Part shown: in pieces, positions 9,652 to 18,573 of the stretch
Position numbering within the stretch: the stretch's first letter is position 1
Layout of the letters: the number at the start of each line of letters is the position of its first letter
NCBI GenBank assembly: GCA_020073325.1
Contig: JAIQFJ010000007.1
Span: 1-38,760, forward strand
DNA: 38,760 nucleotides
DNA from: Terriglobia bacterium
GTDB lineage: Bacteria > Acidobacteriota > Terriglobia > Bryobacterales > Bryobacteraceae
Direction: 5' to 3'
Made by a program: the position numbers and the translations under genes
The notes under the pieces: generated by a model
The model's database searches: none
Told to the model about the DNA's origin: nothing
What the model saw: the letters and a program-made list of their open reading frames with translations, nothing else

Positions 9652-9761
9652 TATGAGGGAAAGGGCGCAGAGTAGAAATGCGGCTCTCGGCACTGGCCGG
9701 GAGCTTTGGGGTGGGGATTTTTCAACCGGCGAAGTGAGGAATTTTCATCCGGCGTTGACAG

Positions 9762-10803
9762 GAACTCATCACGTCGGCTTTTAATGTCGAAATGGTTATA
9801 GAAATGCACAATGCGGATGCATTTCATAATGAGGTGGACGCGTATCCAGCGATCACCATAATTCGCCGCCAAGTGCAAGGGTCAGCTATAGTCGCCAGTG
9901 CTGCACCGGAGGCCGGGAACGTCGGATCGCGGCAACTTCGAGAGGCGCTACTGGCATGCGCACGAAACACCACGCGGGAGTTAGTGACGGGAATACGAAC
10001 TGCAGTTGTTAAGAGCTGGTTTAAAGGTGCAGACCCTTGGCCGTGCCATTCCCCCGACCAACTTGCGCTCTTACGGAGACTGGAGGACCAATTTCCGACT
10101 CTCGAATCGAACGCTAGAGTGGGCATCGGCGTCGCGACAGGGAACGATCAGGTTTTCATTACGAAGGACGCGCGATTAGTCGAGCCCTCCCGACTGCTAA
10201 AACTAGCACTGGTGAAAGACTTATGCCAAGGTGCTTTGAACTGGTCCGGGCATTATCTTGTTGACCCATGGGACACCGACGGGCTCGTCGATCTCAACCA
10301 ATTCCCAAAACTTCGCGGGTATTTCGAGAAACACTCGGTCGCCCTGAAGAAGCGCCATACCGCCACGAAGAATGCGCACGGGTGGTTTAGAACGATCGAT
10401 CGTGTCACACACTCGCTTATACGACGCCCCAAGCTCTACATCGCGGATATCAAGAATGTACTCGATCCTGTTCTCGACGCGGGCGAGACATATCCGCACC
10501 ACAATCTTTATTACGTTCAATCGGATGACTGGGACCTCGAAGTCCTGGGCGGGCTGCTTATGTCGGCTGTTGGGCAGTTTTTTGTTGAATCCTACGGTGT
10601 CCGAATGCGGGGTGGCTACCTCCGATTTCAGGCCCAATACTTACGTCGGATTCGGGTCCCCGACCCAAAGACGATTACGCGAGCTCAGTCCGATGCTCTG
10701 AGAGACGCCTTTCGCAAGCGGGACCGACAGCGAGTTGACGCGGATTGCGCTGAAAATCTACAAGGTTGCGCAACAGGAGATGGAGACTGCCCTTGGACAT
10801 TGA
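9762..10803 (+). pseudogene. C-terminal remnant of a PaeR7I/XhoI-type N6-adenine DNA methyltransferase, truncated at the IS21 boundary and frameshifted
   Basis: Open frame begins at the IS edge: ELITSAFNVEMVIEMHNADAFHNEVDAYPAITIIRR...; VGIGVATGNDQVFI, LSVDPWDT-like region; catalytic N-terminus (NPPY domain) absent; tail resumes in another frame as RDDSELTRIALKIYKVAQQEMETALGH* if the extra C near 10724-10725 is removed. Confidence 0.8.
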
Positions 10804-11511
10804 AAAGCGCCTGCGAGACGCCGTTCAGAAGTACTGGAACGCACGAGCGAAAAACAAGGAAAAGCAGATCGAAGGTGGCAAAATCGACGCCGGCACGCGC
10901 GGCGAAGTCACCGGTGGCGCGCAGATGGGTGCTATGGAGATCCTCGTCGCGGACATTCTCTGCGATGCTGGCCTGGACAAGCCAGACGTGCGGACCCGCA
11001 CCGCGCTCGAGCTACCGGGATACTATCGCGCTGAAAAGAAGCGGGACCTTATCGTTGTGTCCGACGGCCAGCTTGTGACGGCAACGGAATTCAAATCGCA
11101 GGTTGGCCCCTCGTTCGGCGACAATTTCAACAATCGATCCGAGGAGGCGATCGCAGCGCAACGGACATCTGGATCGCGTACCGCGAAGGCCGCTTTGGCA
11201 AGGCCCCAGTCCCATTCTTAGGTTACTTTTTTCTACTCGAAGATCGCGATCGCGTGCGGACGCCCGTTCGGAACAAGAAACCGTATTTTCACGTCGATCC
11301 CGCTTTCAATAAAGCCTCTTACAGCAAACGCTACGAACTCCTCTGCCGACGCCTTGTGCTTGAGCGTGTCTACTCCTCCGCGTGCTTGGTGATGGCGACC
11401 AATTCACCGAGAACACATCTCACACAACCCGCAAAGGATTTGAGCTTCGCCCGTTTCGTTGCGGCACTGCGAGGCCATGTAGTGACCTTCTTGGAAAGTA
11501 GGGGGAGATAA
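10793..11511 (+). pseudogene. PaeR7I/XhoI-type type II restriction endonuclease, one-base frameshift near 11154
   Basis: LDIEKRLRDAVQKYWNARAKNKEKQIEGGKIDAGTRGEVTGGAQMG...GYYRAEKKRDLIVVSDGQLVTATEFKSQVGPSFGDNFNNRSEEAI, then in the next frame SATDIWIAYREGRFGKAPVPFLGYFFLLED...ASYSKRYELLCRRLVLERVYSSACLVMA. Confidence 0.85.
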
Positions 11512-11664
11512 ACTTGCCGGTAAAAACGAAACCCGGGCAAGACGTGGACGGATTCTAGCTCCCGTCAGACCACTCCGTGCCTACGAGAATTGTTCTCCTG
11601 AAGGGATCCTATCCTGGATGTGAATAGCGATGGCGACATGTTCCGAGTTGGTGGGTAATGTTTC

Positions 11665-12582
11665 TCAACTTGCGACTCTCAACCGGATCGCGTCATTCGG
11701 CGCGTGAAGAAGATCTTGCTTCGTCCCGAGGTATCGCTCCGTCGTCTGAACTGATGCGTGGCCGAGGAGCAGTTGAATCTGCTCCAACTCGCCGCCGGCG
11801 GCTCGACACAGCTTCGCACACGTGCGGCGCAGATCGTGAGGTGCGAGGCCGGGGATGCCAATTCCGGCGGCGTACTCCCGGAGCATCTGCCACACGACCT
11901 TCTCGCCCAGTCGGTCGCCAGAAACTCGCTCCCGGATAACGGGGCGGAAAACGTGCCCCGCGTCAACACCCGACGCGGTCCACGCGTCGATCGCGACCTT
12001 CACCCAATTCGGCATTGGTGTCGTCCGAACACGACCGTGCTTGCCGACGAGATCCACGATGCACCACCGGCCATCACGTTGCTGGATGTGCGCGAACGTG
12101 AGCGCGGCGACTTCGGATCGCCGTAATCCACACCCTAGAAGGACCGCGAGAATCGCGCGATCGCGCAAGCCACGAATCGTGGTCACGTCTGGCGCGTTGA
12201 GCAGCGCTTGGGCCTGCCGCGCCGAAAGCCAATTACCGGTGCGGACGCCGACACATTTCGTGCTCTTCACGCGGGCGATACCGGCGGCTAACTCCGGTGC
12301 GAGCATCCCGTTGTCGGCAGCCTCTGCCGCAAGTTTGCGGATCGCAGACATTCTAATAATGATGGACGACGAGCCCAGCCTGCGCTCCTCCAGCGATACC
12401 CGCCACGCGCTCACGGTGGCTTTGGTGAAACCCGGCTGCGGCGCCTGCCGGAACCAAGCCAAGAACTCTTCCAGCGCCATGTTGTACACGCGCTTCGTAA
12501 TCGGCGACGACACGGAATCGAGCACCATCGCCTTCAATCTGTCCCAGTTTGCGGGCGTTTCCGCCACGGTCAAATCGTTCAT
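11665..12582 (-). CDS. Tyrosine recombinase/integrase (XerC/D-like)
   Basis: 305 aa; GCGLRRSEVAALT, HDLRRTCAKLCR, LLGHASVQTTERYLG catalytic motifs (R...HxxR...H...Y). Confidence 0.93.
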   Translation of the reverse strand: MNDLTVAETPANWDRLKAMVLDSVSSPITKRVYNMALEEFLAWFRQAPQPGFTKATVSAWRVSLEERRLGSSSIIIRMSAIRKLAAEAADNGMLAPELAAGIARVKSTKCVGVRTGNWLSARQAQALLNAPDVTTIRGLRDRAILAVLLGCGLRRSEVAALTFAHIQQRDGRWCIVDLVGKHGRVRTTPMPNWVKVAIDAWTASGVDAGHVFRPVIRERVSGDRLGEKVVWQMLREYAAGIGIPGLAPHDLRRTCAKLCRAAGGELEQIQLLLGHASVQTTERYLGTKQDLLHAPNDAIRLRVAS

Positions 12583-12827
12583 TTGGGGTCCCTTTAATGG
12601 GCAATATCGGTAACTGCGTCATGTGGACATTACCTCCAAATTCGAGAGCACATCAAGTGGCAAAAACACGGATGGAAACGGCTTTTTCCGGGAGTAAGTG
12701 GGCAACGACCCATCAGGGAAGTTCATTTCAGCGGCTTGGGCGTGCACCTCAAGTTGGCGGCCAGAAGGGTTTCCTCTGAATCGAACGGCGCTTTTCGCCG
12801 CGTGCGATCTAGGGACGCTCGCTGTCG

Positions 12828-13571
12828 CTACTTCCTCGTAAGCACGTCCGCCAGAAACCGGAGTTCGGACTCCACTTGGGCGGGATCGGCCACGGTATCC
12901 GCAATTTCCTGGCGAAAGAGGTCGCGATAGCGCTTGCGTAGCCGGTGAATGGCAACTTTGAGCGCTCCCTCTGAGGTTTTCATTTCGCGAGCCAGCGCCG
13001 CATACGGTGCATCGGACTTCCCGAGAAGAAACACCTTCAACCGTTCAAAATGCTCCGGGCGACCGTGCTGCACGAACTCGTCGCGTAATTTCTCCACGAC
13101 TCGATCGAGCACCGAAAGGGCCCAGCGTCGTTCGAAAATCCGCTCGGGAGTCTCATCGTGCACGGGCTCTCGCCGGTAGCGGTCCTCGCCCGATGAGAAT
13201 TCAAGTGGCAGAAGCGCCCCACCGCCGCGTTTGTGCGCGCGCTGGCGGTCTTCTTCATCGGCAACAAAAAATTTCAAGGAGGTCAACAGAAAGGATCGGA
13301 ACCTGCCCTTTTCCGGGGCGGCGCGATCGAGGTATCGCCCTTCCAGCACGCGGATGAAGAACTCCTGAGTCAGATCCTGCGCCTGATCCACGGGATAGCC
13401 GCGCCGGCGCAGATAGGCGTACAGCGGATACCAGTAGTTTTCGCACAGAGAAATCAGAGCTGCCCGAGCCTCTTTCCGTTGGGGATCCGCTGCGGCGATT
13501 ACCAGCGTCCAACGTGTGGTCGGAAACTGGGACGGTCCCGTAAGCGTGTGCATGGTCTGGCCGTTCGTCAT
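12828..13571 (-). CDS. ECF-like sigma-70 family RNA polymerase sigma factor
   Basis: FPTTRWTLVIAA...DQAQDLTQEFFIRVLEGRYLDRAAPEKGRFRSFLLTSLKFFVADE (sigma2) and YAALAREMKTSEGALKVAIHRLRKRYRDLFRQEIA (sigma4); start placed at MTNGQTMHTL because the longer ORF would include the promoter-like element. Confidence 0.85.
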   Translation of the reverse strand: MTNGQTMHTLTGPSQFPTTRWTLVIAAADPQRKEARAALISLCENYWYPLYAYLRRRGYPVDQAQDLTQEFFIRVLEGRYLDRAAPEKGRFRSFLLTSLKFFVADEEDRQRAHKRGGGALLPLEFSSGEDRYRREPVHDETPERIFERRWALSVLDRVVEKLRDEFVQHGRPEHFERLKVFLLGKSDAPYAALAREMKTSEGALKVAIHRLRKRYRDLFRQEIADTVADPAQVESELRFLADVLTRK

Positions 13572-13602
13572 GGTCTCATCCTCAGCGGCATCCCGCCAAA
13601 CA

Positions 13603-13631
13603 GAATAAGGAATCCGCCGAGAAAAGTTACA
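13603..13631 (-). promoter_or_regulatory. Promoter-like element copy D: TGTAAC-N11-GATTCCTTATTC
   Basis: Reverse complement reads TGTAACTTTTCTCGGCGGATTCCTTATTC between the kinase stop and the sigma start, followed by GCGG-GATG-CCGC. Confidence 0.6.
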
Positions 13632-13640
13632 GCGCAATCA

Positions 13641-16600
13641 CTACAGCCTGCCGTACTCTGCTTTGGCGGTCCTGAGGATCTGGACGTCGGGATCTGCGTC
13701 TTTCCAGAGTGCGAGAAAAGCCTCGTACGCAGCTTTCGCCTTGGCCTTCTCTCCCAACAGAGCGAACACTCTACCAAGTTGCAAGTGGGCGAGCGCGCCG
13801 ATTGGGTCCGCGCCTACGATACCGCGATGATCGAGAATCTTCTGAAACTCAGCCGCGGCTTCCGCATTGTGGTGCTCAGCCACCAAAGCTTCGCCGCGCA
13901 CATAGGCCGAGTGCAAACCGCCAAGATAAAAGTGGTCGTGGTCGAGGCCATTCGCCGCCAGCTCATATTGCTTAGCGCTTTCCAGCCGCTCCACGCTTTC
14001 TGCCGGCTTGCCCCGTGCCAGCGCGGCTATCGCGCGAAGAACCGGCGCGTAAGTAAATCTCACAAAGGTATCTTCCGGGAAGCGCTTCTCTAAATCGCCG
14101 GCGAGTTCCTCTGATCGAGATGTGTCGCCCGAAAAAGCCAGGGCAAGGCCGATGGCGTATTGGACGTCCCGGCCCCTGGAAAGCTCGAGCGCCGCCGTGG
14201 CGCTCCTTTTTCCCTCGGTGCCATTCCCGTAAACGGCTTCCCACACTGCTCGGGCGGCCCGGTAACTCGCTGCCTCCTCGCGTCCCCCCTCTTGCAGGGC
14301 TAGATCCACCGCTCGGTTCGATAACCGCTCGGCGACCTGTAAGCGGCCGGAACGAGCCAGGGCAAGAGCATTTGCGTGAGCCAACCGGTGTTCTGCTCCC
14401 TGCTTGTCCTTGGCTAGAGCCATTACCCGATCCATCTCGTCCTTGTCCCCCTTGATCACCGCGATATTGTATCGGAGCACCAGATGATTAGCGTTCCCAA
14501 CCTTGTGTTCGGAAGCTCGCTGAAGAATCGTCTCGGCTTCGGGGAAGCGGTCCAGGAAGAGATAGTCGAACGCAAGACCGCCATAGGCGAAGGAAATGTC
14601 GGGATGGACCGCGATCTCTTTTTGCGCCATCTCGATCGCTCTTTCAAACCGGCCTGTCCCCTGTGTGGAAATGCCTCCTAAAAAACCTTGGGCAGTGGGC
14701 AGGTCCCCGCCGCGAGGATAGGTCTGATACCACGATTCGAGGGTTTGGTACGCCTTTTCCAGGTTTCCCGTCACATTCCGATCATAGAGGAAGTCGATTG
14801 AATACTTCTCGCGATCGCTGACTCGATCTCGCAGTTGCCAGGCTTTTGTCGTGCTCTCGGCTGACAAAAGGGACTCTCCAATAGCGCTATACTGCTGCCC
14901 CAACATGGCGTACGCCATCGCGAATTTGGGGTCGATTTCGACGGCTCGGCGGAAAAAGGGTATGCCCGCCTGTTGCCCGCCAGAGTAGTGCACTTTCATG
15001 CCGGTGCCGTAAGCCTTGAGCGCGTCCAGTGACGCCGTCGTAGCGTCGGCGAGCGGTGTCGAATGCCTCTCCACTTGAACGAACGATTCGCCAACCCGGG
15101 TACGGAATTTGCGGGCGATCTGGCTGAGAGAGTTCAAGACTTCTTCTCGCCTGGCCGCCTGAATCTGCTCTTGATCCAAAACAGTGCCGGTATTACAGTT
15201 CTTTGCGCGCAGGCCCAGCACATATTGGCTGCCAAGGCCTGTGATGGAGCCTTCCAGAATCGCGGCGCTGCCCGTTCGCTCGCAGACTTGCTGCGCGATT
15301 TCAGGAGTCAGCCGTGCATCTTTCGGCTGTCCCATGAGACCTAGCGTCTGCTGGAGTTGCTGGTCCGAAATAATTTCAAGGAACGGCGATTGTTGAAGCT
15401 CCACGGATAACCCCTGGCGTAGCGTGTCGTCGAACACCGGATCGCCGGTCTTGTTATCGAAATCGGCAAGGACAATCGTATCCTTGTCGGTCAATTTGGG
15501 TCGCGGCGCGAAATCGCGATGTGAAAGCGACCAGGCCGTTACCCCGATCAACACGAGGACTACGGCTCCCGCGACTGTCGCGAGGGCGGCCAGCCTGTGC
15601 CTGCGCAGAAACTTGCGCACTCGATATAGCCGGCCCGGAGGCGAGGCCAGCACCGGCCGGTTTTCCATGTGCCTTTGGATATCACCCGCCAACTCAGCCA
15701 CCGAAGCATAGCGCCGCTCGCGCGTCTTCTCCAGTGCCTTCATGGCAATCGAGTTCAGGTCGCCGTCGACGAGGCGGCGCAGGGACGCCGGATCGGTTTG
15801 GCGGCGCGCGGCGATATCGCTCGCTACCGCGCCCATTGAGGTCAGCTTTCGCGGTAGCGACGGCGCTTCGTCTTCGCGGATCATTCGCAGCATTTCCGCT
15901 AGACCGGCGTTGCGCAGGGTGGCGGTGTCGAACGGCACAGCTCCGATCAGCAACTCGTACAAAAGCACACCGAGCGAATAGACATCCGAGGCCTGATCGA
16001 TATCTCCCGTCATCGTGTCGGCCTGCTCAGGGCTGGCGTACTCCGGTGTCCCGACGATCTGCCCGAACTGCGTCAGCAGCGTGTTCTCTACGGCCCACTT
16101 GTCGGTGGCCTTCGCGATGCCGAAATCGATCACCTTGGGAACCGGAGCGCCGTCCTGCTCGGTCACAAGCACATTCGACGGCTTTAGATCGCGGTGGATC
16201 ACGCCCTTCTGGTGCGCATGTTGGACCGCGCGGCAGACTGCGAGGAATAACGCGAGCCGCTCCCTGGTAGTCATCCGCTTGGTATCGCAGTACTGCGTGA
16301 TGGGCGCGCCCTCGATGTACTCCATGACGAAGTACGGCCGCCCCTTCGTAGTCGCACCGGCGTCGAAGATTTGGGCGATGTTCGGGTGGTCCATCATCGC
16401 CAGCGCCTGGCGCTCGTTGTTGAAGCGGGCCAGCACCTGGGCAGTATCCATGCCGAGCTTCACAACTTTAAGAGCCACGCGTCTGCGAAGGGGCTCAATC
16501 TGTTCGGCTAGATAAACAGTGCCCATACCGCCTTCGCCTAGAGGTCGAAGGACGCGGTATCGGCCGAAATCCTCATCACCGTCCAGCGCTGTCGCTGCAT

Positions 16601-16772
16601 CGAGGGTATGTGTTTCGAATTCGTCCGCGCCGACGGAACTCTCGAAAGCGGCAGCGATCAGACACTTCGGGCACAACCCGGCGGGATCACCGGAACCCAA
16701 TTGTTCTCCGCACTCAGGGCAGTTGGGCATTTTGATCGAATTCGCCGTGCCCATTGTAGTCTCTTTGGTCAA
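13641..16772 (-). CDS. Ser/Thr protein kinase (zinc-ribbon N-terminus, Pkn2-like kinase domain, TM, extracytoplasmic TPR-like region)
   Basis: MPNCPECGEQLGSGDPAGLCPKC; GRYRVLRPLGEGGMGTVYLAEQ, VIHRDLKPSNVLV, DFGIA, GTPEYASPEQ; LAALATVAGAVVLVLIGVTAW TM; TPR-like repeats. Start may be as late as 16730. Confidence 0.93.
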   Translation of the reverse strand: MTKETTMGTANSIKMPNCPECGEQLGSGDPAGLCPKCLIAAAFESSVGADEFETHTLDAATALDGDEDFGRYRVLRPLGEGGMGTVYLAEQIEPLRRRVALKVVKLGMDTAQVLARFNNERQALAMMDHPNIAQIFDAGATTKGRPYFVMEYIEGAPITQYCDTKRMTTRERLALFLAVCRAVQHAHQKGVIHRDLKPSNVLVTEQDGAPVPKVIDFGIAKATDKWAVENTLLTQFGQIVGTPEYASPEQADTMTGDIDQASDVYSLGVLLYELLIGAVPFDTATLRNAGLAEMLRMIREDEAPSLPRKLTSMGAVASDIAARRQTDPASLRRLVDGDLNSIAMKALEKTRERRYASVAELAGDIQRHMENRPVLASPPGRLYRVRKFLRRHRLAALATVAGAVVLVLIGVTAWSLSHRDFAPRPKLTDKDTIVLADFDNKTGDPVFDDTLRQGLSVELQQSPFLEIISDQQLQQTLGLMGQPKDARLTPEIAQQVCERTGSAAILEGSITGLGSQYVLGLRAKNCNTGTVLDQEQIQAARREEVLNSLSQIARKFRTRVGESFVQVERHSTPLADATTASLDALKAYGTGMKVHYSGGQQAGIPFFRRAVEIDPKFAMAYAMLGQQYSAIGESLLSAESTTKAWQLRDRVSDREKYSIDFLYDRNVTGNLEKAYQTLESWYQTYPRGGDLPTAQGFLGGISTQGTGRFERAIEMAQKEIAVHPDISFAYGGLAFDYLFLDRFPEAETILQRASEHKVGNANHLVLRYNIAVIKGDKDEMDRVMALAKDKQGAEHRLAHANALALARSGRLQVAERLSNRAVDLALQEGGREEAASYRAARAVWEAVYGNGTEGKRSATAALELSRGRDVQYAIGLALAFSGDTSRSEELAGDLEKRFPEDTFVRFTYAPVLRAIAALARGKPAESVERLESAKQYELAANGLDHDHFYLGGLHSAYVRGEALVAEHHNAEAAAEFQKILDHRGIVGADPIGALAHLQLGRVFALLGEKAKAKAAYEAFLALWKDADPDVQILRTAKAEYGRL

Positions 16773-16777
16773 GCTCC

Positions 16778-16807
16778 TGTAACTTTTCGTCCCGCGATTC
16801 CTTATTC
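16778..16807 (+). promoter_or_regulatory. Promoter-like element copy A: TGTAAC-N12-GATTCCTTATTC
   Basis: TGTAACTTTTCGTCCCGCGATTCCTTATTC between the divergent kinase and the 16882 gene; hairpin CAGGTGAGCCGG/CCGGTCGCCTG at 16812-16841. Confidence 0.65.
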
Positions 16808-16881
16808 GGGACAGGTGAGCCGGATTCGGACCGGTCGCCTGATCGCAGACCCCGAAAGGAAATTCACTTCAAGGAGCGCAT

Positions 16882-17952
16882 ATGAAAAACACAACGAGAC
16901 CTAACACCCTGCCAAGAGCGCGGAACATGCTACGGCGGCATTGGAAAACAGCGCTTGCGACGGCTCTCTACGCCGCCGCGTGCTGTCAACTGGGCCTGGC
17001 GCAAGTCGCGCCGCCTTCGATTCTGCAGATCGACGTCGCAAACAATGTTCTGTATGATGAAGACGCCTCCGACGTTTCCAAGTTTGCGACTGCTCCCAAT
17101 GCTATCCCCGATTCCCACGCTGGGAAAAACTTCAACCGGGCGGTGGGCGTCGCCGACATTGTGGCCGTCGATGGCCAGCCCGTGACGGGGACTCATATGC
17201 GCTCCGCGGTGAACGTTGGTCTCAGGACGGCCCCCGTCCCCGGCCAGGCCATCGCTGACACTGTGCGGGTTGGTCTGGCCATATTCACGTTCGAAATCTT
17301 GAAAAGTGACGGTACGCCGATCGGGACCATCATGACGGAAGGATTCGCTGGTGGCACTGCGCCACCCGGGGCTCCCTTGACTGCGACGGCAGGAGGTAAC
17401 TTCGTGATTACAGGTGGCACGGGAGCATTTCTCGGCGCTCGCGGGCAAATGGAGATGGTGGCAAATCCGCCAGGAGTGGCTTCTCAACGGGGAGCCTCCA
17501 TAACAGAGGACCCCGCGAACCGCCGCCTTAATGGAGGCGGGACACAACGGTATGTAGTCCATTTAATCCCGATGTCCGCCCCGCAAGTTGTGATCACTGC
17601 CGGCGGCCCGGCCGTCACCCATTCCAGCGACTTCTCTCTGGTTACTGCGTCTAAGCCGGCCGCGCCGGGCGAGGTCTTGTCTCTGTTTGCTACAGGGCTT
17701 GGTCCGACGGTGCCCGCAGTCGATCCAGGGCAGTCCTTTCCGTCCAGTCCTTTGGCCACCGTCAATTCGCCCATCGAGGTGAAGGTGAATGGGAATTCCG
17801 CCGAGGTGCTCGGAGCAGCCGGCTTGCCCGGTTCGCTAGGAGGTTACCAGGTGAACTTTCGGATGCCTTCGGATGCGGCAAGAGGAGTGGCCACCATTCA
17901 GGTGAGCGCAGCCTGGATCACCGGCGCGCCTGTCAGCATCACGGTGCAGTGA
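16882..17952 (+). CDS. Secreted protein, allene-oxide-cyclase/dirigent-barrel-like N-terminal domain plus TIGR03437-like C-terminal domain
   Basis: Signal-like N-terminus; GNFVITGGTGAFLGARGQMEMV; tail VLSLFATGLGPTVPAVDPG...GGYQVNFRMPSD. Confidence 0.75.
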   Translation: MKNTTRPNTLPRARNMLRRHWKTALATALYAAACCQLGLAQVAPPSILQIDVANNVLYDEDASDVSKFATAPNAIPDSHAGKNFNRAVGVADIVAVDGQPVTGTHMRSAVNVGLRTAPVPGQAIADTVRVGLAIFTFEILKSDGTPIGTIMTEGFAGGTAPPGAPLTATAGGNFVITGGTGAFLGARGQMEMVANPPGVASQRGASITEDPANRRLNGGGTQRYVVHLIPMSAPQVVITAGGPAVTHSSDFSLVTASKPAAPGEVLSLFATGLGPTVPAVDPGQSFPSSPLATVNSPIEVKVNGNSAEVLGAAGLPGSLGGYQVNFRMPSDAARGVATIQVSAAWITGAPVSITVQ

Positions 17953-18155
17953 AGCGTCAAATCGGAGGCAACATGTCGTTGTTCCCGTGTCATGAGCTTG
18001 TTGTTGGCGGGTCGGCGCTGCCCTCGCCAGTCGTTTCCCGGCAGTACGTCATTTCGATCTGCGCGGGTGGTGCGGCGCCGGCTTGCGGCCTGATGTGCAG
18101 CATTATCGGAAAGTGATCATTGGCCGTGTGAGAAACAACGGGATACTGGAAACGG

Positions 18156-18509
18156 CTACTCTCCTTTATTGGATGCGGTTTTGATATGGCACTTGCCATT
18201 GGTGCAGTTCGCTTTCGTTGCGAAGGCGGTCCCACCCGTTCGGTGGCAAGAGCCACATGAGGCTTTCTGATCCTCTTCTTTTGAGTGAGGCGGCTTGAAC
18301 GCCAGAGGGGCCTTGGAGTCCTCAGCGAAGAGCCCGGGATGGCACACTCTGCAATTCCCGTTTTCGCGCTTTACGTGCGTGGCGTGATCAAACGCCACAT
18401 TTCCTAACTTCACAGTAAAGGTCAGTTTCTCGGGAACCTTTTTGTCTTGCGCTTGCAATGTCGCAAGACCGAAAACCATCAGAAGAATACCGATAGCACT
18501 TTTGCGCAT
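18156..18509 (-). CDS. Small periplasmic c7/c3-type multihaem cytochrome c
   Basis: Signal peptide; three haem motifs CRVCH, CGSCH, CTNGKCH (CX4CH); VAFDHATHV with candidate axial His. Confidence 0.8.
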   Translation of the reverse strand: MRKSAIGILLMVFGLATLQAQDKKVPEKLTFTVKLGNVAFDHATHVKRENGNCRVCHPGLFAEDSKAPLAFKPPHSKEEDQKASCGSCHRTGGTAFATKANCTNGKCHIKTASNKGE

Positions 18510-18573
18510 AGTCCTTCTCGATCCATTGCCCGGCTGCGGTAGGTTCACTCCACTGCAGGCCGAGGATTGTCAC

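Larger units (their letters stand above)
7413..9760 (+). mobile_element. IS21-family insertion sequence, about 2.35 kb, with TGTCA...TGACA ends and internal repeated end motifs
   Basis: Left end TGTCAGCGCCGGTGTAAAAATCCCCATATAGCCGTTTGAAAATTCCCCACC; reverse complement of right end TGTCAACGCCGGATGAAAATTCCTCACTTCGCCGGTTGAAAAATCCCCACC; encloses istA/istB. Confidence 0.92.

Noticed and set aside
12828-13637. Full-length 269-aa version of the sigma ORF starting MRCNFSRRIPYSVW
   Set aside because: First 22 codons coincide with the promoter-like element copy D; start at 13571 (MTNGQTMHTL) preferred.
16608-16904. ORFs 16608..16904 and 25517..25741 share peptides (AIPYSGQVSRIRTGRLI / TIPYSCRVRRIRTGRLI)
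   Set aside because: The shared peptide is the conserved non-coding promoter/leader element read in frame, not a protein family.
17990-18256. 88-aa ORF 17990..18256 minus
   Set aside because: Overlaps the cytochrome gene end in another frame, with no supporting motif.
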